Under the pieces are notes generated by a model. That model was not told the origin of the DNA and made no database searches. It worked only from the letters and a program-made list of their open reading frames with translations. The translations under genes were made by a program, and so were the position numbers. Source: an uncultured Propionibacteriaceae bacterium (lineage in GTDB: Bacteria > Actinomycetota > Actinomycetes > Propionibacteriales > Propionibacteriaceae). From it: 5,910 bases of DNA. Below are positions 1 through 5,471 of this stretch, one piece after another (the stretch's first letter is position 1; each line of letters begins with the position of its first letter). Where the stretch lies: assembly GCA_937859105.1 (NCBI GenBank), contig CALMAD010000439.1:1-5910 (forward strand), written 5' to 3'.

Positions 1-1844
1 ATCTGGCCGCGCCGGCGGCGTCCGCGGTCGATGTGCAACTGACGTCGGTCGTGCTGACCGGCGGCCAGGTCGTCGTCACCGGCACGGTGACGAACAACTC
101 GTCGGCGCCCGTGTACTCCGTGCGCGCCGACCTGTGGCGCTCGCGGCAACCGCTGACCACGCGGGAGGAGATCACGGAGTCGCTGACGTCCGACGATCTG
201 CCCGACGGCGCCGCCCCCCGCCTCGACACGGCCATGAGCACCCGCCTGACGCCCGCGGGCGGGGCGCTCGCGCCGCAGGCGTCCTCGACGTTCACGCTGC
301 GCGGCACGCTCGCCGAGCTCGGCCTCGGCCGGGACGCCTCCTACTGGGTCGGCGCGAACGTGTCGGCCGCGCCGGCGGTGTCCGGGAAGCGCTCGCTGGT
401 CGAACGCGACCGCTCGCTCGTCACCGTGCCCGGCTCGACGCAGCCGCGGGTGGCGACCGTGGTCGTCCTGAGCGCCCGGCCGACGCAGATCAAGCCGAAC
501 CTCTTCGCCGATGACAGCCTCGCCCAGGACCTCTCCGGACGCCTCACCACGCTCGTCGCCGCCGCCGGCGGGGCCGGCGTCAGCTACGTGATCGACCCCT
601 CGCTGTACGACGCGGCCGTCGACATGGCCGACGGCTACCGGGTCGTCGACGGCACCGGGACGCGGGCCGGCTCGGGCCAGCAGGCCGCCCAGCAGTGGCT
701 CGCCGGATTCCGGGAGCTGACGGCCGAGTCGGGCTACCGCGGGCTCTACGCGCAGCCCGACATCGCGGGCGGCGCGGCCCTCGGGACGACGTCCGTGCTC
801 GCCCGCGCGCAGGCCGCGACGGAGGCGTCCCCGCTGAAGCTCTCCACGCTCGCCATGCTCGACCGCGTGGACGCCGCCGCCCTGCGGATCGTCGGCAACG
901 CCGGCATCCCGGTGCTGACGACGGCCGTCGGGGGCGGGCGTCCGTGGTCGCTCACCGAGACCGCCGATGTCGTGGGCGCCGTCACGCCCGGGCCGCAGGT
1001 CACGGCGCCCCAGGTGCGCAACGTGGCCCTGACGAGGGCGGCCGCCACGTCGGCACTGTCGCGGGCGGCGGGCACCGAGGTCCGGCTGGTGCGCACGGCC
1101 GAGGACGCCAGCATCGACCAGCGCAGCAGCCCCGGCTGGCTCAACCGGGTCACGCTCGACCAGATCATCGCGCAGCGTCCGACCGAGCGGGCGCTCGGCC
1201 CGACGCCGGCGTCCCTGCCCGCCGTGACGTCCGGGCTTCTCGCCCGCGCGAGCCGGCTCAGCTCGGCGATGGACGCCTACGGCTCGGCCGCCCCCCGCTC
1301 CGGCGTCGCGAACGCCATCGACGACACCCTGTGCCGGATCTCGAGCGAGTCCTGGTCGGGCGCCCGCGTCTACCAGGAGAACTACCTGGACGCCATCGAG
1401 GCCCGCGTCGGGCCGCCGGCGATCTCCGACGGCATCCGGCTGTCGGCGACGCCCCTGGTCACGATGGCGTCGGCGGAGAGCACGTTCCCGGTCACGGTGA
1501 CCAACGGGCTGACCGACACGATCACGGTCCGGGTGGCCGCCCAGAGCGCCAACGCGCAGCGGATCGAGGTCGGCGACTCCCGCGAGGTGACGGTGCGTCC
1601 GGGCGACAGCGAGACCGCGCAACTGCCGGTCGAGGCGTCCGGAAACGGCGTCGTGGACGCCCGAGTCCACGTCGAGGCGCTCGATGGCCGTAGGCTGACC
1701 CCCGACGTGACCATCACGGTCGAGGCGACCAGCCTGGGTGCGGTCGGCTGGGTGATCACCGTGGTGTCGGGAGTCGTGCTCGTCGCGTCGACGGCGTGGC
1801 GCATCCGACAGGTCCGAAGGAGCAGGGGAACCACCGCGAGATGA
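1..1844 (+). CDS. DUF6049-family secreted, membrane-anchored envelope protein (5' truncated)
   Basis: The gene is open to the left edge, with its frame starting at position 3. The first visible residues, LAAPAASA then VDVQL, look like the end of a signal peptide with an ASA cleavage site near position 26, so the GTG at 33 is not the true start and probably only a few tens of residues are missing. The 613 visible residues form an N-terminal beta-sandwich-like region (VVVTGTVTNNSSAPVYSV, then PLTTREEI), a central alpha/beta region containing FADDSLAQDLSGRL, YVIDPSLYDA and YRGLYAQPDI, a second beta-sandwich-like region (FPVTVTNGLTDTITVRV), one C-terminal hydrophobic helix (about 1734-1799) and a short basic tail. 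This is the architecture of the actinobacterial DUF6049 family (Rv3909-like), which lies next to murJ. The bulk should be outside the cell, anchored at the C-terminus. Its function is not established; coupling to murJ suggests a role in envelope synthesis (inference). The family call rests on recalled sequence features and gene context. Confidence 0.85.
   Translation, partial: LAAPAASAVDVQLTSVVLTGGQVVVTGTVTNNSSAPVYSVRADLWRSRQPLTTREEITESLTSDDLPDGAAPRLDTAMSTRLTPAGGALAPQASSTFTLRGTLAELGLGRDASYWVGANVSAAPAVSGKRSLVERDRSLVTVPGSTQPRVATVVVLSARPTQIKPNLFADDSLAQDLSGRLTTLVAAAGGAGVSYVIDPSLYDAAVDMADGYRVVDGTGTRAGSGQQAAQQWLAGFRELTAESGYRGLYAQPDIAGGAALGTTSVLARAQAATEASPLKLSTLAMLDRVDAAALRIVGNAGIPVLTTAVGGGRPWSLTETADVVGAVTPGPQVTAPQVRNVALTRAAATSALSRAAGTEVRLVRTAEDASIDQRSSPGWLNRVTLDQIIAQRPTERALGPTPASLPAVTSGLLARASRLSSAMDAYGSAAPRSGVANAIDDTLCRISSESWSGARVYQENYLDAIEARVGPPAISDGIRLSATPLVTMASAESTFPVTVTNGLTDTITVRVAAQSANAQRIEVGDSREVTVRPGDSETAQLPVEASGNGVVDARVHVEALDGRRLTPDVTITVEATSLGAVGWVITVVSGVVLVASTAWRIRQVRRSRGTTAR
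1817..1829 (+). promoter_or_regulatory. Ribosome binding site for murJ inside the upstream gene
   Basis: Two purine runs lie in the last codons of the DUF6049 gene: AAGGAG at 1817-1822 (18 bases before the ATG) and AGGGGA at 1824-1829 (11 bases before it). The second is closer to useful spacing. With the ATGA stop-start overlap at 1841-1844 this supports translational coupling and the choice of 1841 as the start. Neither spacing is ideal, so re-initiation by ribosomes finishing the upstream gene may matter more than independent initiation. Confidence 0.5.
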
Positions 1845-4800
1845 GTGACGACAAGCCCGAACAGCAGGCGTCCGGACGCCGGCTGTTGAACGCGACGGCC
1901 GTCATGGCGTCGGGGACGATGATCTCGCGCGCGCTCGGCTTCGTCCGGTCGGTGCTGATCGTGATCGCCCTGGGCAACACGACACGGCAGGCGGACGCCT
2001 TCAACCTCGCGACCGTCGTCCCGAACAACCTCTACATGATCTTCGCCGGCGGGGCGCTGAACACGGTGCTCGTGCCGCAGATCGTGCGGCACATCAAGTC
2101 GGACGCCGACAAGGGCGAGGCCTTCATCAACCGCATCATGACGGCCTTCCTGATCGCGCTGGCGCTGCTCACCGCGATCGCCTACGTCTTCACGCCCGAG
2201 CTCATGGGGCTGTGGGCGAGCTCGTGGCGCGCCCCCGCGATGGCCGCCCACTGGCAGCAACTGATGCTGATGGCCTACATCACGATGCCGCAGCTCTTCT
2301 TCTTCGGCGCGTTCTTCCTCGTCGGGCAGGTGTTGAACGCCCGCGACAAGTTCGGCCCGATGATGTGGGCCCCCATCGTGAACAACATCGTCACCATCGC
2401 GGTGCTCGGGGCCTACATCGGGGTCTGGGGCACCCACGGCGACAAGTCGGTGCCGTTCACCAACGAGCAGGCGTGGCTGCTGGCCGGCGGGTCGACGCTC
2501 GGCATCGTCCTGCAGACCGCCGCGCTCATCCCGCCGACGCGGGCGATCGGGTTCCGCTACCGGCCGCGGTTCGACCTGAAGGGTCAGGGCCTGGGCGCCA
2601 CGTTCCACCTGGCCAAGTGGATGTTGGGCTACGTGCTCGTCATCCAGCTCGTCTCGATGCTGGTCACGCAGCTCGCGACGTCGGCCACCGCGTCCGCGAC
2701 CGACGGCGGCGCCGGCTACGCGACGTACAACACGGCCTACCTGGTCTGGATCCTGCCCCACTCGCTGCTGACCGTGTCGCTGGCGACGGCGATGCTGCCG
2801 TCGGCGTCCCGCTTGGCCGCCGCGGGCGACATGGACGGCGTCGCGACGGAGACGACCCGCACCCTGCGCCTGGCGAACACGTTCATCCTTCCCGCGTCGG
2901 TGGGGCTGCTCGTGCTCGCGGCCCCGTTCGCGATGCTGGTCTTCGGCAACGGGGCCGGCGCCCGCGACTGGCCCGCCGTCGCGTGGACGCTCGCCTGCTT
3001 CGCGGTCGGCCTCGTGCCCTACACCGTCCAATACGTGTGCCTGCGCGGCTACTACGCGCTCGAGGACACCCGGACGCCGTTCTTCCTCCAGATCGCGATC
3101 TCCGGCGCGAACGCCGTGCTCGCGCTGGTGCTGGTGGGCTTCTGGCACAGCCCCGCGCTCGTCGCGCCGTCCCTGGCGATCGCGTACGCGGCGTCCTACT
3201 TCCTGGGCGCGTTCATCACCTGGCGCGCGCTCAAGCGGCGCCTGCCCGCGCTGCACGGACGCCCGATCCTGCAGCAGCTCGCCCGGCTGGGCGTCGCGGT
3301 GCTGCCCGGCGCGCTGGTCGCGGCGGTCATCACGTGGTGGTCGCTCGACCAGTCGCGCGTCGTGATCGCGGTGTGCTTCGTCGCGTCCGCGGTCATCGCG
3401 GTGGCCTCGTTCTTCGTGCTCGCCAACCGGCTGGGCATCCCCGAGGCGAGCCAGCTCGTCGGCGTCCTGCGGCGGCGCGGCAAGGGCGGCAACGAGCCGC
3501 CACCCCCGGACGCCGCGGCAGTCGCGTCGAACGACCTGACCGGCCCCGACGTCCCCCCGGCCGCGGGCGCGACCCCGCAGCCGATGACGTACCCCGAGCC
3601 GGGCGAGGGCCCGGCGTCCTCGACGTCGGCCACCGACCCCGACGGCGAGCGCCTGGTGCACACCGGGCAGGTTCTCGACGAGCGCTACCGACTCGACCGC
3701 TGCCTGTACCGCCGCGCGGGCACCGAGACGTGGCTCGGGTTCGACCAGATGCTGTCGCGCCCCGTGCTCCTCCACGTGCTGGCACCCGACGACCCGCGGA
3801 CCCTCGAGATCCTCGACGAGGCCCGCAAGGCCGCCCCGGCGACCGACTCGCGCTTCCTCCGCGTGCTGGACGCGGTGCTCGTCGAGGACGAGCCGCACGG
3901 CTCGTACATCGTCTGCGAGTACGCCCCCGGCCAGTCGTTGGAGCTCGCCCTCAAGCACGGCCCGCTCACCGAGGCGGAGGCGGCCTGGATGGTCCGCGAG
4001 CTCGCCGACGGCCTCATCGGCATGCACGCCCAAGGGCTCTACCACCGCGAGCTCAACCCCGACACGGTCGTCATCACGGCGAGCGGCAACGTGAAGATCG
4101 TCGGGTTCCTGGTGGAGGCGGCGCTGCACCCCGACGCCGACGACACGACCCCCGGCGAGCAGCTCGACGTCGAGGGCCTGGGCAAGGTGCTCTACGCCGC
4201 CCTGCTGGCCCGCTGGCCCGACGGCCCCGGCTACGGCCTTCAGCCCGCGCCGACCGACTCCCACGGACGCCCGCTGCTCCCCCGGCAGGTGCGCGCCGGC
4301 TTCTCGCCGGCGATCAACGGCATCGTCGACCGCATCCTCAGCCCCGTGCCGGCGAACCGGGCCACGCGGCTGACGACCGCGCTCGACATCAGCCGGGCGC
4401 TCAACGACATCCTCCGCGGCCTGGACGCCTCGCACGACCTCGACCGCCGGCTGCGCTACCCCGTGCACCCCGTTCACCTCGCGAAGGTCTCCGACGCGGG
4501 CCTGCTGGCGTCCCCGCTGGCCGCGGGGGCGTCCCTCAGCCAGCGTCTGCCCGTGGACGCCGACCGCGGCCACCACGCCCCGGGCGCCGCCGACTCCGCG
4601 GACGACGACGATGACGACGATGACGACGTCGACGGCGCGACCGAGGCCTACGAGTTCGACCGCAACGAGGAGGCCACGGCGCCGTTCACGCCGGTGCCGC
4701 CGCCGAAGCGCGACCACATCACGGAGGATCACGCGATCCACGCCGTGCCGACGCCCGAGCCGCCCCGGACGTGGCTCAAGGTGCTCATGGCCGGGTTCGG

Positions 4801-5350
4801 CATCGTGCTCGTGCTCAGCCTGATCGGCGTCCTCGGCAACGCGATCGTCTCCCGCCGCGGGCCGGCGGACCCGGTCGAGACGTACGCGATCTCGTCGGTG
4901 CGCGACTTCGACCCGAGCGGCGACGGTGGCGACAACCGCGAAAACCCTGGCCAGGTGGGCAACGCGACCGACGGACGTCCGGGCACGTCGTGGATGACCG
5001 AGCGCTACGGCCGCAGCCCCGACCTGAACGGGCGCAAGCCCGGCGTCGGGCTGGTCGTCGACCTGGGCTCGGCCAAGGAAGTCTCGTGGGTGCGTCTCGA
5101 CCTCGGCTCGGGCGCGACGACCGCGCAGATCCGGGTGCCGAGCGACTCCGCGGCCGTCGTCCCGCCGATGCGCTCGGAGAACGAATGGCGGACCGTCAAG
5201 GAGGTGCCGGCCAGCTCCGGGGACTTCACGGTGAACCTCGACCAGCCCGTGACTACGCGCTTCGTGCTGGTGTACCTCACCCGGCTGCCGCAGGCGGCGT
5301 CCGGTAGCGCGTACCAGGGCAGCATCGCCGAGATCCAGGTCGGCCGGTAG
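1841..5350 (+). CDS. murJ: MurJ/MviN lipid II flippase fused to a pseudokinase and an extracellular discoidin-like domain
   Basis: The 1169-residue product is close in length and layout to M. tuberculosis MviN (Rv3910). Residues 12-547 form the multi-pass MurJ domain (MOP superfamily), which moves undecaprenyl-linked lipid II to the outer face of the membrane. The N-terminal signature is clear (ISRALGFVR at 28-36, D52, VVPN at 59-62). Residues 548-611 are a Pro/Ala/Gly-rich linker and 612-861 a protein-kinase fold lacking catalytic residues. Residues 862-977 form a second linker with nine consecutive Asp (921-929) and candidate phospho-threonine T946. A membrane helix spans about 978-1003, and 1004-1169 is an extracellular F5/8 type C-like domain. 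In mycobacteria PknB phosphorylates the corresponding region and the FHA domain of FhaA binds it (established); applying this here is inference. The ATG at 1841 is preferred over an in-frame GTG at 1796 because it gives an ATGA overlap with the upstream stop, has purine-rich RBS sequence upstream and removes 15 hydrophilic non-family residues. The gene is intact, with no frameshift. Confidence 0.95.
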   Translation: MSDDKPEQQASGRRLLNATAVMASGTMISRALGFVRSVLIVIALGNTTRQADAFNLATVVPNNLYMIFAGGALNTVLVPQIVRHIKSDADKGEAFINRIMTAFLIALALLTAIAYVFTPELMGLWASSWRAPAMAAHWQQLMLMAYITMPQLFFFGAFFLVGQVLNARDKFGPMMWAPIVNNIVTIAVLGAYIGVWGTHGDKSVPFTNEQAWLLAGGSTLGIVLQTAALIPPTRAIGFRYRPRFDLKGQGLGATFHLAKWMLGYVLVIQLVSMLVTQLATSATASATDGGAGYATYNTAYLVWILPHSLLTVSLATAMLPSASRLAAAGDMDGVATETTRTLRLANTFILPASVGLLVLAAPFAMLVFGNGAGARDWPAVAWTLACFAVGLVPYTVQYVCLRGYYALEDTRTPFFLQIAISGANAVLALVLVGFWHSPALVAPSLAIAYAASYFLGAFITWRALKRRLPALHGRPILQQLARLGVAVLPGALVAAVITWWSLDQSRVVIAVCFVASAVIAVASFFVLANRLGIPEASQLVGVLRRRGKGGNEPPPPDAAAVASNDLTGPDVPPAAGATPQPMTYPEPGEGPASSTSATDPDGERLVHTGQVLDERYRLDRCLYRRAGTETWLGFDQMLSRPVLLHVLAPDDPRTLEILDEARKAAPATDSRFLRVLDAVLVEDEPHGSYIVCEYAPGQSLELALKHGPLTEAEAAWMVRELADGLIGMHAQGLYHRELNPDTVVITASGNVKIVGFLVEAALHPDADDTTPGEQLDVEGLGKVLYAALLARWPDGPGYGLQPAPTDSHGRPLLPRQVRAGFSPAINGIVDRILSPVPANRATRLTTALDISRALNDILRGLDASHDLDRRLRYPVHPVHLAKVSDAGLLASPLAAGASLSQRLPVDADRGHHAPGAADSADDDDDDDDDVDGATEAYEFDRNEEATAPFTPVPPPKRDHITEDHAIHAVPTPEPPRTWLKVLMAGFGIVLVLSLIGVLGNAIVSRRGPADPVETYAISSVRDFDPSGDGGDNRENPGQVGNATDGRPGTSWMTERYGRSPDLNGRKPGVGLVVDLGSAKEVSWVRLDLGSGATTAQIRVPSDSAAVVPPMRSENEWRTVKEVPASSGDFTVNLDQPVTTRFVLVYLTRLPQAASGSAYQGSIAEIQVGR
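1874..3481 (+). other. MurJ membrane domain (residues 12-547)
   Basis: This segment is rich in long hydrophobic stretches, for example residues 95-117 (third helix), QLFFFGAFFLVGQVL, VVIAVCFVASAVIAVASFFV and the region around P306, consistent with the 14-helix MurJ fold. By eye against E. coli MurJ, the conserved R18, R24 and D39 correspond to R30, R36 and D52. The positions of E. coli R52 and E57 are Y65 and G70, and the Arg of the E. coli ADRLMEFP segment falls at about L301 in YLVWILPH. Such substitutions appear typical of actinobacterial MurJ from memory, so they need not mean loss of function. The domain ends in a basic stretch, RRRGKGG, at the cytoplasmic face. Confidence 0.9.
3674..4423 (+). 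other. Cytoplasmic pseudokinase domain (residues 612-861)
   Basis: The start resembles Hanks-type kinases (VLDERYRLDRCL), followed by a C-lobe with an alpha-E-like helix and catalytic-loop-like sequence. Every key catalytic element is altered. The glycine-rich loop is RCLYRRAGTETWLG, without GxGxxG. The beta-3 lysine position reads VLLHVL, with H645. HRDxKPxN has become HRELNPDT (735-742), losing the catalytic Asp, Lys and Asn. DFG has become GFL (755-757). It is therefore very unlikely to transfer phosphate and should be a scaffold or binding module, as shown for the mycobacterial MviN pseudokinase. Its position between two membrane regions places it in the cytoplasm. Confidence 0.88.
4601..4627 (+). 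repeat. Nine-codon poly-aspartate repeat (GAC/GAT)
   Basis: Nine consecutive Asp codons, mostly GAC with two GAT interruptions, encode D921-D929 in the linker between the pseudokinase and the last membrane helix. Triplet runs can change length by slippage without breaking frame. The acidic run lies 17 residues before candidate phospho-threonine T946 and could help kinase docking or keep the linker extended; this is inference. Confidence 0.85.
4658..4691 (+). other. Juxtamembrane candidate Ser/Thr kinase site and FHA-binding motif (T946, T950)
   Basis: Residues 940-951 read DRNEEATAPFTP. T946 has Glu at -2 and -3 and Phe at +3, resembling the PknB site of GarA (ETTSVF, Thr22). In M. tuberculosis MviN, PknB phosphorylates Thr947 in the equivalent linker and the FhaA FHA domain binds it. 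T950 and T934 are alternatives. Sequence and context only; no phosphorylation data are available here. Confidence 0.5.
4853..5347 (+). other. Extracellular discoidin / F5/8 type C-like domain of the MurJ fusion
   Basis: After the single membrane helix (WLKVLMAGFGIVLVLSLIGV and onward, residues 978-1003) the protein continues outside the cell for about 165 residues. The pattern GNATDGRPGTSW, then VVDLGSAKEVSWVRLDLG and a C-terminal FVLVYLTRLP strand, matches the beta-sandwich galactose-binding-like (F5/8 type C) fold, where NAxDGxxxTxW is a typical motif. Such domains often bind carbohydrate; a peptidoglycan or lipid II glycan ligand is speculative. No cysteines are present. Confidence 0.75.
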
Positions 5351-5364
5351 GGTCCGCCCCCCGC

Positions 5365-5392
5365 GGGAATACCGCGCGGGCGTCCGGCGCTG
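5365..5392 (+). promoter_or_regulatory. Candidate thiol-stress ECF sigma (SigR/SigH-type) promoter for trxB
   Basis: GGGAATA at 5365-5371 matches the -35 of Streptomyces SigR and mycobacterial SigH promoters. Eighteen bases after GGGAAT lies GCTG (5389-5392), one base from the SigR -10 GTTG. trxB is a classic SigR/SigH target. The -10 mismatch and the short motifs make this a candidate only. A competing arrangement is GCGAAC (5404-5409) with CGTT (5429-5432), which has one -35 mismatch and a long 19-base spacer. Confidence 0.4.
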
Positions 5393-5430
5393 AGGGGGAC
5401 GTCGCGAACCCGCCGGACGGCGTCCGGACG
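5381..5430. repeat. Cluster of CGTCCGG inverted repeats (hairpin, terminator or operator)
   Basis: CGTCCGGCG (5381-5389) is perfectly complementary to CGCCGGACG (5411-5419), giving a 9-bp stem with a 21-base loop. CCGGACG-G-CGTCCGG (5413-5427) is a perfect 15-base dyad, and CGTCCGGACG (5421-5430) is itself a palindrome. The arms overlap, so the hairpins exclude one another. There is no T-run, so a classical intrinsic terminator is not supported; a GC-rich U-less terminator for murJ, a repressor operator for trxB or alternative mRNA folds are all possible. A smaller 6-bp stem, CCCGCG/CGCGGG (5360-5365 with 5375-5380), lies just upstream. Confidence 0.6.
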
Positions 5431-5431
5431 T

Positions 5432-5437
5432 TAGGCT
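5432..5437 (+). promoter_or_regulatory. Candidate housekeeping -10 element upstream of trxB
   Basis: TAGGCT fits the actinobacterial principal-sigma -10 pattern TAnnnT and would place the transcript start near 5444, leaving a leader of about 28 bases. No convincing TTGACA-like -35 lies 17-18 bases upstream, which is common in GC-rich actinobacteria. The match is weak by itself. Confidence 0.3.
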
Positions 5438-5463
5438 CGAGGCAATCATTGTCGAATCTGTGT

Positions 5464-5469
5464 GAGGAA
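5464..5469 (+). promoter_or_regulatory. Ribosome binding site of trxB
   Basis: GAGGAA ends two bases before the ATG at 5472, closer than usual. No alternative start would keep the FAD-binding motif beginning at residue 7, and a GTG at 5462 is in another frame, so the ATG stands. Confidence 0.55.
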
Positions 5470-5471
5470 CC

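Noticed and set aside
33..35. GTG at 33 as the start of the DUF6049 gene
   Set aside because: In-frame codons upstream encode the end of a signal peptide (LAAPAASA), so the true start is left of the window.
1796..1840. GTG at 1796 as the murJ start
   Set aside because: It would add 15 hydrophilic residues from inside the upstream gene; ATG at 1841 has the ATGA overlap and upstream purine-rich sequence.
2212..4614. 800-codon + strand frame overlapping murJ
   Set aside because: Arg/Ala/Pro/Gly-rich shadow of the true frame, which encodes recognisable MurJ and pseudokinase sequence.
5360..5380. CCCGCG/CGCGGG hairpin as an intrinsic terminator of murJ
   Set aside because: The stem is only 6 bp with a 9-base loop, and no T-run follows; it also overlaps the better-supported GGGAAT promoter element.
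5443..5451. CAATCATTG small dyad upstream of trxB
   Set aside because: Four-base arms are expected by chance, with no second copy nearby.
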